Below the pieces are notes generated by a model, which saw nothing but the letters and a program-made list of their open reading frames with translations, did no database searches and had not been told where the DNA came from. Of a DNA stretch of 64,000 nucleotides, positions 36,933 to 46,390 are shown one piece after another (position 1 is the stretch's first letter; the number at the start of each line of letters is the position of its first letter). The position numbers were made by a program, and so were the translations under genes. The DNA is from Bacteroidota bacterium (GTDB lineage Bacteria > Bacteroidota > Bacteroidia > Chitinophagales > Saprospiraceae), in NCBI GenBank assembly GCA_017857395.1, contig JAFMDF010000002.1, positions 1 to 64,000 of the forward strand, in the 5' to 3' direction.

Positions 36933-37535
36933 ATGATAAATTCAACAATATTAGATTATTTTCCGTTTTGTACGCTCCAAGGTGCGGATAGCTCGATGAT
37001 TAATAAATCTCGCATTGAACAATTAACTTTAAAAAATGCACCATTACCAATCCTTCGTATAGCAACCATGATTAAAAGGCATTTGGCGTTTTTACAAAAC
37101 GGTGGTGCTGGAGGGAAGTGGAAAATGATTCATATTAAAGGAATCGTTTTAGCGCTCTATTTTGGTCCCGAAGTTACAACAGGGGAACAGGCAAATTTTG
37201 AGTTACAACAATTGCCGAATGGAGTGAATTTGAAAGAAATTATTTTACCCTTTGCTAATTTCTGTTCGAGTAAGATAGAGCAAGTCAATTTTCAGTCGGC
37301 TGATTTATCTTATAGTGTTTTTACAGATGTTTTTGCTAAAAATGCCTGTTTCCAAAATGCTAATTTAGCCTATGTTGATTTTACTAGGGCAGATTTAGAA
37401 AATGCTAACTTTGCTAATGCTAACCTTGTTGGCGCAGACTTTGAAAATTGTAATTTGAAAGGGGCTAATTTTAAGGGAGCTAATTTGAGTAAAACAAGAT
37501 TTCCTGGGGCAGATTTAACGAATGTGTATATATAA
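36933..37535 (+). CDS. Pentapeptide-repeat protein
   Basis: 200 residues. From about 105 to 200 it carries pentapeptide repeats of A(D/N)LxxANF type (for example ADLENANFANANLVGADF), which form a right-handed beta helix. The N-terminal 100 residues are not recognised; they include a GGAGGK stretch near 57-62 and KMIHIKG. No signal peptide, so it is cytosolic. Some relatives mimic DNA and bind gyrase, others are of unknown role; nothing here decides. Its stop codon lies within the stem of a terminator. Confidence 0.8.
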   Translation: MINSTILDYFPFCTLQGADSSMINKSRIEQLTLKNAPLPILRIATMIKRHLAFLQNGGAGGKWKMIHIKGIVLALYFGPEVTTGEQANFELQQLPNGVNLKEIILPFANFCSSKIEQVNFQSADLSYSVFTDVFAKNACFQNANLAYVDFTRADLENANFANANLVGADFENCNLKGANFKGANLSKTRFPGADLTNVYI

Positions 37536-37574
37536 AAAAACGGTATTTGTTTGACAAATACCGTTTTTTTATAT
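37530..37574. terminator. Bidirectional terminator, pentapeptide gene / TPR gene
   Basis: Perfect 20-base arms at 37530-37549 and 37555-37574 with a five-base loop; A7 and T7 runs on either side of the CGGTATTTG core suit both strands. The left arm contains the stop codon of the pentapeptide gene. Confidence 0.88.
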
Positions 37575-37594
37575 GGTAACTTTTATTAAGAGAA

Positions 37595-38632
37595 TTAAGC
37601 AAATTCTGCCATCAATTTTACCGCTTTTTTAGATCCCAACTTAGCAGCTTGTTTCCAATCCTTTACAAAACCTTTCTTTCCTGCTTTTTGAAGGGCAATA
37701 CCTCTATAAACTAAAGGATCTGATTCCAGCACATTCTCCGCAGTTTCTTGCTCTAGCTTTACTGCTTCATTAAATGCCGCAACAGCTTCTGGATAGTTAC
37801 CTAATTCCAGTAAAGTTTGCCCGTATTTAGTGAAGATATATTTTTTCCATTTATTATTAGAATCACCGGGCAAAAATTTTCTTAGAGAAAATAGCTTGAA
37901 TTCTAAAGATGCACCTTGAAAATCACCTGTCTTTGCTAAACATTCTCCCTTAATTCGGCGTGATTTCCAATAAATAGATTGTAATGGAATAGATTTCTTA
38001 ATACTCTGATCTAAATCTTGAACAGCTTTATCTAATTCTCCTTTTAGAATATAAATATTAGCTCTTCCAAAATAAGGGTCAGAATTATTTGAATAGATAT
38101 TGATGCTTTTTGTAAAATCATACAAAGCATCATTATAATTTTTTAATTGATAGTTGATAAAACCTCTTCTTTCATAAGCTTGCGCATGACGCTCATACTT
38201 TAAAATGGCTGTATTCAATGCATCCATTGCTTCCTTCTCCTTTCCTTCTTCTTGCACTAATTGCCTTCCTTTACGGAAAGCTTTTACTGCCATCTTATCA
38301 CTATGCGGTTCAATGATTACATGTTCTTTTATCTTACCATGTTCTATTGCCCAGCCACTCATTTGGCCAGCAACAGCGAATTGAGCAAGATATTCTAGTA
38401 AATTAACCGTTCCTTTCCATTTCTTATTGGAACTGTGAATAACTACTCTAGGTAAATTGACACAAGCTTTTGCTTCAACGAAAAGTTCTTCTTCGTCGAA
38501 TAGTACGTCGTTTTTGTAATAATTTTCTATTCGGCGTAAGTACATTTTGTGTACCTTTTTGTAGCTTTTTTCGCTACCAAATTCGAGACACCCTTTGAAA
38601 ATAATTTTTAAACTTTGATCCTTCACTACCAT
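37595..38632 (-). CDS. Cytosolic TPR-repeat protein
   Basis: 345 residues, no signal peptide or membrane span. An N-terminal alpha/beta part of about 115 residues (KGCLEFGSEKSYKKVHKMYLRRIENYY, then IIEPHSDKMA) is not recognised. Residues about 115-330 are TPRs (AYERRGFINYQLKNYNDALYDF-type units). It probably acts as an adaptor. It lies alone between two intergenic regions and points away from uvrB. No partner is suggested. Confidence 0.72.
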   Translation of the reverse strand: MVVKDQSLKIIFKGCLEFGSEKSYKKVHKMYLRRIENYYKNDVLFDEEELFVEAKACVNLPRVVIHSSNKKWKGTVNLLEYLAQFAVAGQMSGWAIEHGKIKEHVIIEPHSDKMAVKAFRKGRQLVQEEGKEKEAMDALNTAILKYERHAQAYERRGFINYQLKNYNDALYDFTKSINIYSNNSDPYFGRANIYILKGELDKAVQDLDQSIKKSIPLQSIYWKSRRIKGECLAKTGDFQGASLEFKLFSLRKFLPGDSNNKWKKYIFTKYGQTLLELGNYPEAVAAFNEAVKLEQETAENVLESDPLVYRGIALQKAGKKGFVKDWKQAAKLGSKKAVKLMAEFA

Positions 38633-39496
38633 GATACCGTTGTTTTTAGAGGACTTTTATACCGTTTTTGTTCTATTATCATTCTATTTTCCCTTCTATT
38701 TAAGAAATTTTCTCAGATTTTGTTGATTGAGTAAGGAATAACCTTGGTTTATCTCAACCTTTTATTATTAGTCCCTCATAAATAACTGGGCGTAGTATTT
38801 TGTTTGATTTTAGTTGAATATAATTCGTTTGCCTAACGATTTAGTAATTAATACTAACAGGCAAAAGGAATGGCCTTAATTTAATGTTGCACTCCGTTTT
38901 CTCGTGTATGTTTACTTAATTTATTTCTTGTCCCTGGATTAAAGATGTATTCTTCTTGATATGTTAGGACTTATTGTAAGGTTAGTTTCACCTAAAACAG
39001 CTACAAATATAGTCTTTATAAACTATAAAATCAACTAAATTTTATTTTTTTTGCTTCTAAATGACTAATAATCAAGGAGAAAGCTATTTTTTTACTTTTC
39101 TAGTGAACCTTTTTCTTATTTAAAGAGTACGAAATCGCTATAAAAATGACCTGTTACTAATACATTTAAAATATTTGTATTCAAATATTTTAAAGAGTAA
39201 ACCTTGTTACACGAATGAGAATTTGGTTTATTTTTTATTTGGCATATAGATATTCTTAATAAATACTAGAATGACTACTTTATTATTTGAATAGTAAAGT
39301 AGATTTTCTTTTTCTCGTTCAAATTTCTTTCACCTTCCTTAACTCCTCTTTTTTATTTATTTTTACAATCAAAGAAGGATCTATAAAAAGTATTCAGATT
39401 TTGACTTTTCTTTTGGTCTTTTTCAATTAAGTACTCCATTCATTTTAAATAAATGAAGTACTTGTTACTTCAAATACTTACTTATCACAACATAAA
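38633..39496. other. 864-bp AT-rich intergenic region upstream of uvrB
   Basis: No protein frame can be supported. Three inverted repeats are visible: TTTAAAATATTTG / CAAATATTTTAAA (39165-39177 with 39182-39194), CTACTTTA / TAAAGTAG (39275-39282 with 39295-39302), and AAGTACTCCATT / AATGAAGTACTT (39429-39440 with 39452-39463), the last ending 33 bases before uvrB. These could be operators, attenuators or RNA hairpins. No tRNA or known riboswitch was recognised. Confidence 0.5.
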
Positions 39497-41509
39497 ATGG
39501 GATTTAACTTAAGTTCTCCTTTTAAACCAACAGGTGACCAGCCTCAAGCGATTCAACAATTAATTGAAGGCATTAATGCTGGTGATACCGCCCAAACATT
39601 ATTAGGGGTAACAGGTTCTGGTAAGACCTTCACAATGGCAAATGTCATTAAAGAATTAAATCGACCAACCTTAGTATTAACCCATAATAAGACCCTTACT
39701 GCTCAATTATATGGAGAATTCCGAGAATTCTTTCCTGATAATGCGGTAGAATATTTTGTCTCTTATTACGACTATTATCAACCAGAAGCATACATTATGA
39801 CTTCTGATACTTTTATAGAAAAAGATTTACAAATAAATGAGGAGGTTGATAAACTTCGATTGAGAGCAACTTCTTCACTTTTGTCCGGTCGAAGAGATAT
39901 TATCATTGTTGCTTCGGTTTCTTGTATTTACGGGATGGGAAATCCAGAGGATTATAAAACAGGGATTATTCGGTTGCATAAGGGATTAGTCGTTACTAGA
40001 AATACCTTTTTGTACCAATTGGTTGGGATTTTATATTCTAGAACAGAAGTGGACTTTAAGAGGGCTACTTTTAGGGTTCGTGGAGATACGATTGACATCA
40101 ATTTGCCTTATGTAGATTATGGTTATAGAATCACCTTCTTTGGAGATGAAATTGAAGATATTGAGCGAATAGAAATTGAAACGGGAAAAAGAATTGAATC
40201 TTTAGAAACAGCGGCTATTTTTCCTGCAAATTTATACATTGCTCCTAAAGATAAGATGAATCAAATTCTTCGAGATATTGAAGATGAATTATATGCTCAG
40301 CAAAAATACTTTGAACGAGAGTCTCGACTTACAGAAGCGCAAAGGATTAAAGAGCGGGTGACTTTTGATTTAGAAATGATGCGAGAATTAGGCTATTGTA
40401 ATGGGGTAGAAAATTATTCTCGATATTTTGATGGCCGTAATCCAGGCAATCGTCCTTTTTGTTTACTTGACTATTTTCCAGACGATTATTTAATGATTAT
40501 TGACGAAAGTCATGTAACGATACCACAAGTTAGAGGAATGTGGGGTGGCGATAGAGCAAGAAAACTCAATTTGGTCAATTTTGGTTTTCGACTGCCTTCG
40601 GCAATGGATAACAGACCTTTAAATTTTACAGAATTTGAAACTTTAATCAATCAAGTCGTCTTTGTAAGTGCAACGCCAAGTGATTATGAATTGGAGCAAA
40701 CAGGCGGTGTATTTGTAGAACAAATTATTAGACCAACAGGCTTACTAGATCCACCAATCGAAGTGCGACCAAGCATGAATCAAATTGACGATTTATTAGA
40801 TGAAATTCACCAAAGAATTGAAAAACAAGAACGGGTTTTAGTAACGACTTTGACCAAAAGAATGTCAGAAGAATTAAGTAAATATTTTGCTAAAGTCAAT
40901 TTAAAATGTCGCTATATTCACTCAGAGGTTGATACGATGGAACGGGTTGAAATTCTCAGAGATTTACGATTGGGTGTTTTCGATGTTTTAATTGGTGTTA
41001 ATCTTTTAAGAGAAGGGTTAGATTTACCTGAAGTCTCTTTAGTAGCTATTTTAGACGCAGATAAAGAAGGTTTTTTAAGGAATGATAAATCGCTTACCCA
41101 AACAGCGGGACGAGCGGCAAGAAACGTGAATGGTTTAGTTATTTTTTATGCGGATAAAGTAACGGACTCTATGCAACGGACCATTGATGAGACTATTAGA
41201 AGACGCTCTATACAAATGGCATATAATGAGAAGCATGGTATTACACCTAAGACTGTTACTAAGACGAGAGAAGAAATTATGAGCCAAGGATCTATACTAG
41301 ATATCCGAGGTAGTAAAACGAATGCCTACATCGAACCTGATGAGTTAAGTATTGCAGCTGACCCGATTATAGAATATATGACCAAAGATCAAATTGCAAA
41401 AATGGTTGCGGAGACAGAACGAAAAATGAAGAAGGCAGCTAAGGAATTAGACTTCATTTCTGCTGCTCAGTATCGAGACGAATTATTTGCGCTGAAGAAA
41501 AAATTATAA
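39497..41509 (+). CDS. uvrB: Excinuclease ABC subunit B
   Basis: 670 residues, standard length. UvrB is the DNA-unwinding and damage-verifying helicase-like subunit that receives DNA from UvrA. Visible: Walker A GVTGSGKTFT near 38-47, the beta-hairpin YYDYYQPEAY near 91-100, IDESHVTIPQ as motif II, NLLREGLDLPEVSL, QTAGRAARN, and a C-terminal UVR motif (AKELDFISAAQYRDEL) for UvrC binding. The start MGFNLSSPFKPTGDQPQAI fits homologues. The gene is preceded by a long AT-rich region with hairpins. Confidence 0.97.
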   Translation: MGFNLSSPFKPTGDQPQAIQQLIEGINAGDTAQTLLGVTGSGKTFTMANVIKELNRPTLVLTHNKTLTAQLYGEFREFFPDNAVEYFVSYYDYYQPEAYIMTSDTFIEKDLQINEEVDKLRLRATSSLLSGRRDIIIVASVSCIYGMGNPEDYKTGIIRLHKGLVVTRNTFLYQLVGILYSRTEVDFKRATFRVRGDTIDINLPYVDYGYRITFFGDEIEDIERIEIETGKRIESLETAAIFPANLYIAPKDKMNQILRDIEDELYAQQKYFERESRLTEAQRIKERVTFDLEMMRELGYCNGVENYSRYFDGRNPGNRPFCLLDYFPDDYLMIIDESHVTIPQVRGMWGGDRARKLNLVNFGFRLPSAMDNRPLNFTEFETLINQVVFVSATPSDYELEQTGGVFVEQIIRPTGLLDPPIEVRPSMNQIDDLLDEIHQRIEKQERVLVTTLTKRMSEELSKYFAKVNLKCRYIHSEVDTMERVEILRDLRLGVFDVLIGVNLLREGLDLPEVSLVAILDADKEGFLRNDKSLTQTAGRAARNVNGLVIFYADKVTDSMQRTIDETIRRRSIQMAYNEKHGITPKTVTKTREEIMSQGSILDIRGSKTNAYIEPDELSIAADPIIEYMTKDQIAKMVAETERKMKKAAKELDFISAAQYRDELFALKKKL

Positions 41510-41526
41510 GAGATAAAGAAAAAGTG

Positions 41527-41568
41527 AATTTACATGCTTCTTTGACTCAAGAAGTATGTAAATTTATT
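41527..41568. terminator. Hairpin between uvrB and the CBS gene
   Basis: AATTTACATGCTTCTT (41527-41542) pairs with AAGAAGTATGTAAATT (41549-41564) with one G-U pair and a six-base loop. It lies between convergent genes. Confidence 0.7.
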
Positions 41569-41599
41569 TTATCTCACTGCTAAAGGGTAACTTCAAGAT

Positions 41600-42265
41600 T
41601 TACACATTCAAATAAGCCATCAAAGAATCATAACGTTCCTTAATCGTATTATTAAATTGTTCTTCTGAGAAAGTGGCTTTGATCGTATATTCAAATCGTT
41701 CAAAAGTAGAAATAATACTTCCCAAATCAGGTCGATTAATTTTTAAGGTTACATCAATTAACATCGAAGCCGATTCTAGGCTAGAGGTAACAAAAGAACT
41801 TAAAATAACAGCGCCTTCCGATTCGACGATTCTAGCAATTTCTGCCAAAGAATAATCTCTTCGATTGACTTCTAGTATAAGAATACTTCCTGGTTCTGTA
41901 AAAGAGCCAATATGGGCAAAATAATGAATTAAATCTTCTTGAGAAATTAGCCCTATATATTCTTCTTCCACATTCACCACAGGCATTAAAGTCAATTTCT
42001 GTTGAGATAAAACCTTAATGACTTCATACAAATGGTCATTCTCTTTCACGTAAGGTCGGTAAGTCGATAACCGATAGGAACCGACTGCTTCTTCTACATC
42101 AAAATTCAAAATATCATCTTCAGAAATCAACCCTAATAACTGTTTATTATTAACGATTGGTAAGTGTCGAACACCAAATTCATTCATAATAGACAAAGCT
42201 TCATTGCCTGAATCTGAAGTTCGGAGTGGAATTATTTCATTAGAAACTAAAGTTTTGGCTAACAT
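41600..42265 (-). CDS. CBS-pair protein with ACT-like C-terminus
   Basis: 221 residues. Two CBS motifs occupy about 1-60 (PLRTSDSGNEALSIMNEFGVRHLPIV) and about 75-130 (VIKVLSQQKLTLMPVVN); such pairs bind adenosine nucleotides. From about 135 an ACT-like segment follows (SILILEVNRRDYSLAEIARIVESEGAVILSS), a small-molecule-sensing fold. No catalytic domain. It is last of a minus-strand series with the TM2 protein and hydrolase; the gaps (65 and 226 bases) make a single operon possible but not certain. Confidence 0.8.
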   Translation of the reverse strand: MLAKTLVSNEIIPLRTSDSGNEALSIMNEFGVRHLPIVNNKQLLGLISEDDILNFDVEEAVGSYRLSTYRPYVKENDHLYEVIKVLSQQKLTLMPVVNVEEEYIGLISQEDLIHYFAHIGSFTEPGSILILEVNRRDYSLAEIARIVESEGAVILSSFVTSSLESASMLIDVTLKINRPDLGSIISTFERFEYTIKATFSEEQFNNTIKERYDSLMAYLNV

Positions 42266-42329
42266 AGTAGTTTGATTAAGTTGTTTGTAAAAAAACTTTA
42301 GTGTGTCATCTCATTTATTAAGGGTGAAA

Positions 42330-43109
42330 TTATCTTAGTAATCTTCGTTTTTGAGCAGCAAATTCTTCTTCTGTTAAAAAACCTTTCTCTCTCAATTCTC
42401 CCAATTTTTTAATCTGTTCTAGTAAATCCGTAGAAATACTTGGTTCTTCTATAACAGTAGGTGTTGGAATAGGTTCTTCCTTCGCTGGCATATCTAAACA
42501 ATAACCATTTTTAACAAAATCCTCAAAGCTATCTTGAATCCTTAAATAGGCTAAGGCGTCATGCTCTTTAATTTTGTCAAAATCAACAAAGCCGTTTTTG
42601 ACGGCAAAGTCTAAATGATTTAAAGCTTTGCCCGCTTGTTCGGTAATAGAATAAGCACAAGCTAAATTAAAATGTACCGCTATGTCTCTTGAATCTACTG
42701 CCAAGGCCTTTTTAAAGTCCTCAATAGCACCTTCAAAATCGTAGTCTTTATATTTTTGAACACCACTTAATTTAAATGGGTTCTTTTTCCTAGTAGCAAC
42801 GGGAGCTTTTCTGCGGGGGGCGGAAGACGGTCTTTGACGATTGGGTGGTCGGCGTCGATCTCTACCAGTAGCCCTTCTGCGAGCGGTTTGCTCATAATGG
42901 GCTTCTTTGGTATTATATTTGTCATCAAAATCTTCTTGGTTCATCGTCAAGAACATAACAGCATCAATTAGACCAAGAATTGCAGAAACACCTGTAAATA
43001 GCAAAATTATATATAAAATACCCAATTTAGTCTGTCCTAAATAGAACCGATGTATTCCTAACGACCCTAAAATGAGCGCTAGTAACCCTGCTAATGTTTT
43101 ATCTTTCAT
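42330..43109 (-). CDS. TM2 - TPR - SHOCT domain membrane protein
   Basis: 259 residues in three parts. Residues 1-62 are a TM2 domain with two membrane helices (LALILGSLGIHRFYLGQTKLG). An Arg/Pro-rich linker follows at about 73-110. A TPR-like pair lies at about 114-165 (KYKDYDFEGAIEDFKKALAVDSRDIAVHFNLACAY). The last 32 residues are a SHOCT motif (LGELREKGFLTEEEFAAQKRRLL). The combination suggests a membrane-attached scaffold; the partner is unknown. Confidence 0.78.
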   Translation of the reverse strand: MKDKTLAGLLALILGSLGIHRFYLGQTKLGILYIILLFTGVSAILGLIDAVMFLTMNQEDFDDKYNTKEAHYEQTARRRATGRDRRRPPNRQRPSSAPRRKAPVATRKKNPFKLSGVQKYKDYDFEGAIEDFKKALAVDSRDIAVHFNLACAYSITEQAGKALNHLDFAVKNGFVDFDKIKEHDALAYLRIQDSFEDFVKNGYCLDMPAKEEPIPTPTVIEEPSISTDLLEQIKKLGELREKGFLTEEEFAAQKRRLLR

Positions 43110-43335
43110 GCGATACCGTTCGATTAAATTATCTTTTTAGCAATTATTCTTGTTCTATATTCTAGAGGCTAAAAGTATCAAATAAGTTATATAAATTCAA
43201 GTTTCATTTGATATTTAGCCATAAGGATTGAATATTAAAGGAATTCCTGTCTGTCAATAGGTAGAAAATATTTATTTCCTAAGTCGTCCGTTATAAAAAT
43301 CAACAACCTTAATAACTAAACGACATCCCTTAGAT

Positions 43336-44097
43336 TTAAGTTAAAAAATTAGTAACTAAATTTAATAATTCTTTAGGTGCTACTGCGTGTACCCAATGTC
43401 CTGCGTTTGCAACCGTTTCTAGTTTAGCCGTTGGAAAAAAGGTTTTTATTTGCGTTAAATCTTCGTCTTGAATATAATCTGATGCGCCGCCTCGAATAAA
43501 TAAAGTTGGATTATCAAACGTTTCTTCACTTTCTATAGCTTCTAAAATCTGTCCATAATTTTGATGAATAACTGGCAAATTCATTTTCCACTTATAGCCT
43601 CCTTTTTTATCATTCGTTAGGTTTTTTAATAAAAACTGTCGGACACCAAAATCAGGTATCTTGCTTTCTAAAGCAGCGGCTGCTTGTTTACGACTGGTAA
43701 TGGTGGATACGTCTAAAGAAAGGAGTGCTTCAAAAATAGTTTGATGACCGCCTTCATAAGCCTTTGGTGCGATATCCACTACAACTAATTGATTCACTAA
43801 ATCGGGATAAGTTAAAGCAAATTGCATCGCTGTTTTTCCGCCCATCGAATGACCAATAATATGCGCCTCATAAATCCATTGACTTTCCATAAAGGCTTGC
43901 AAATCATCCGCCATTACTTCGTAGTTAAAAATGTCCTCATGTGGAGAACGTCCATGATTGCGCAGGTCAATAATATAAACGGAATAATGTTCCGCTAATT
44001 TTTTAGCAATCGTTTGCCAATTATCCAAGGTGCCAAACAACCCATGTAAAATAATAATGGGGTAACCTTCTCCAAATGATTTGTAATTTAATTCCAT
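43336..44097 (-). CDS. Alpha/beta hydrolase, YbfF-like esterase family
   Basis: 253 residues. Oxyanion loop HGLFGTLDNW near 18-27, nucleophile Ser84 in GHSMGG, and the catalytic His in NAGHWVHAVAP near 237. DLRNHGRSPH is typical of the YbfF group, whose members hydrolyse short acyl esters, including acyl-CoA in E. coli. No signal peptide, so cytosolic. The true substrate is unknown. It is followed by the TM2 gene on the same strand. Confidence 0.85.
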   Translation of the reverse strand: MELNYKSFGEGYPIIILHGLFGTLDNWQTIAKKLAEHYSVYIIDLRNHGRSPHEDIFNYEVMADDLQAFMESQWIYEAHIIGHSMGGKTAMQFALTYPDLVNQLVVVDIAPKAYEGGHQTIFEALLSLDVSTITSRKQAAAALESKIPDFGVRQFLLKNLTNDKKGGYKWKMNLPVIHQNYGQILEAIESEETFDNPTLFIRGGASDYIQDEDLTQIKTFFPTAKLETVANAGHWVHAVAPKELLNLVTNFLT

Positions 44098-44132
44098 TTA
44101 TAAAGTTGAAGTACAGACCACCAAAGGGCTTC

Positions 44133-44152
44133 AATCCGATAGCTATCGGATT
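44133..44152. repeat. Perfect 20-bp palindrome with GATAGCTATCGG core
   Basis: AATCCGATAGCTATCGGATT is a perfect palindrome between the hydrolase and the PorE-like gene. The core GATAGCTATCGG recurs at 58097-58108 in the palindrome cluster, so it is probably a dispersed extragenic element. Confidence 0.6.
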
Positions 44153-44176
44153 TGGAGTCTCTAGTTGAAGATAGCG

Positions 44177-46147
44177 TTACCTAGTAACAAACTCCGTCCG
44201 TCGATTATTTTTACGTCCTGCTTCCGTATCATTCGTATCAATAGGTTCATTTTCCCCAAAGCCTTTATAACTCAATCTTTCGGCTGAAATGCCTTGTTCG
44301 ATTAAATAATCAGCTACCGCTTTAGCTCGAATTTCCGATAAACTTAAATTTTCTGTTGTAGAACCTACGTTATCGGTATGCCCATTAATTTGAATTTTTA
44401 AAGTAGTATTTGTTTCTAGAAGCGTTTTCAATCTATTTAATTCTGTTAAAGAACCAGATTTTAATTCCGCAGAACCAGACTCGAAAAATACATTTTTTAG
44501 AATAATTGGTTGTGATGCTATTGGATTCTCCGTTACTACGTCAGTAGGAACAGGCTGCAATTTTATTTTTAATAAATAAGGGGTTTGCAAACTACTTGAT
44601 TCTGATAATTCAAAATTTTCTGAATGGAAAAGGTATTTTTCTTTATTAACATTGAGCGCATAATTTCCACCCATTGGTAAACAAGTTAAAAAATTACCCT
44701 TATCGTCCGTTTGGGAAGTAGCAAAAATTTCATCCGTTATTAAATTGATGACTTCGATTTTAGCATTCGCTAATTTTTGAGTCGTAACAGCATCTTTGAC
44801 TGTCGCTTTCACATAAGTAACTGGAGTAGGGCGCAAAGCTTCTGGCATCTCAAAAGTAAACAAATCTGGTTGTCTTCTAGAAGTTAACTTTTCGGCCTCC
44901 TCTTCTGGTAAATTATCTTTTGTGAAATAAGCAGTTGTCCCATCTAAAGTAATAAATAGTGCCCCTTCATTACCTTTGGTATTAATTGGATAGCCTAAGT
45001 TTTGAGGCGTACCCCATTTTTCACCTGCTCTTCTAGCAAGAAATAAATCGTAGCCGCCCATTCCTTCATGCCCTGAGGACATAAAATATAAAGTCTTACC
45101 ATCTGGATGAAAAAATGGAGATTCATCATTAGCAGGTGTATTGATAGTTGGCCCTAAATTAGTAGGGTTACTCCATTCTCCTTGTACATTTCTTATAGAC
45201 CGCCATATATCTCTCCCGCCTAAAGTACCTTTTCGATTACTAGCATAATACAAAATATTCCCGTCCGCAGATAGAGAAGGTTGAGACTCCCAACCACGTG
45301 TATTAATTGGTTGCCCCATATTTTCTGGTTTTGACCAAATAGCTCCTTTCTTTTCTGAAAAATATAAATCACATCCACCATAACCGGTTCGGTCGCTACA
45401 TCTCACAAAAACAATTAAATTGCCATCGGCTGAAATATATTGCGACCCTTCGTTTTCTGGTGTATTGATATCTACTATTGGTTCAGGTGTGCCCCATTGT
45501 CCGTCTATTTTTTTACTGATAAAAACATCTTCATCTCCTCTGATTCTCCTAGTAAAAACCAAGGTGTTTCCTTCTGCCGTAACAGAAGGTAAATATTCTG
45601 GAAAACCCGTATTGACCGTTTTGTCTAAAGGTTGTGGATTAAATGGGACAGGATTTTTTAAGGCTTTCGCAGCAAATTGACTATTCTGTAAATACTGTTT
45701 TGCTTTCGTCTTTAATTTTTCACTTCTACTCTCTGCTTTTAAGAAACTATTGAAATACGTAATGGCATTTTCAAAATCATTGGTTTCCCAATTAGCTAAC
45801 CCTAGATAATAATAGGTGGAACTTTTATACGTAGGGTCAATTTCAATCACTTTTGCCAACTCCGCTTTCGCTGGTGCAAATTTCTTTTGATTAAAATAAA
45901 TACCTGCTAATTCGTAATGGGCATCAATAAAATCAGGGGCTATTTTAATCACCGTCTTATAATCTTGAATGGCTTTATCGATCAAGCGATTTTTTTTGTA
46001 TTGATTCGCTCGATAATATACTTTTTTCGTTTTTCCAGTTGCGGTCTTTTTAGTCACATAGTTTTGGCCATAGCTTGAAATATTCAAGACGAATAGTAAA
46101 CTAAAACAAAACAAGTATTTATGGATAATTCGATATGCTTTTTTCAT
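44177..46147 (-). CDS. OmpA-family envelope protein with TPR and beta-propeller (PorE-like)
   Basis: 656 residues from the ATG at 46147, the first that gives a proper signal peptide (MKKAYRIIHKY, then a hydrophobic stretch to SSYGQ); a TTG start 6 codons upstream is possible. Order: TPRs about 35-145; PD40-type propeller blades about 180-420; a carboxypeptidase-regulatory-like domain about 445-530; and an OmpA C-terminal domain about 545-655 (INGHTDNVGSTTENLSLSEIRA, GFGENEP) that binds peptidoglycan. This order equals that of PorE of the type IX secretion system, but paralogues with other roles are common, so the name is not certain. Confidence 0.82.
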   Translation of the reverse strand: MKKAYRIIHKYLFCFSLLFVLNISSYGQNYVTKKTATGKTKKVYYRANQYKKNRLIDKAIQDYKTVIKIAPDFIDAHYELAGIYFNQKKFAPAKAELAKVIEIDPTYKSSTYYYLGLANWETNDFENAITYFNSFLKAESRSEKLKTKAKQYLQNSQFAAKALKNPVPFNPQPLDKTVNTGFPEYLPSVTAEGNTLVFTRRIRGDEDVFISKKIDGQWGTPEPIVDINTPENEGSQYISADGNLIVFVRCSDRTGYGGCDLYFSEKKGAIWSKPENMGQPINTRGWESQPSLSADGNILYYASNRKGTLGGRDIWRSIRNVQGEWSNPTNLGPTINTPANDESPFFHPDGKTLYFMSSGHEGMGGYDLFLARRAGEKWGTPQNLGYPINTKGNEGALFITLDGTTAYFTKDNLPEEEAEKLTSRRQPDLFTFEMPEALRPTPVTYVKATVKDAVTTQKLANAKIEVINLITDEIFATSQTDDKGNFLTCLPMGGNYALNVNKEKYLFHSENFELSESSSLQTPYLLKIKLQPVPTDVVTENPIASQPIILKNVFFESGSAELKSGSLTELNRLKTLLETNTTLKIQINGHTDNVGSTTENLSLSEIRAKAVADYLIEQGISAERLSYKGFGENEPIDTNDTEAGRKNNRRTEFVTR

Positions 46148-46390
46148 AAAATAGTTTAATGACAAAACGGAGAAATCAAGAGAACTAATATAATAACACC
46201 TCAGTAGCCAATTCTTTCGCTAAAGAAATGTTAAAAATCCTTGCCTATCAATGTTTTAAGTTAAATAATAGCATTTTCTTTAATTAAAATCCGCTTCGAT
46301 AATTATCGGTCTGTTTTTTGCATTAACTAAGTTGGCGTAGATTACTCTCTCTTTCCCCAGACATATAAACAGTTATTGCTAACATCGACT

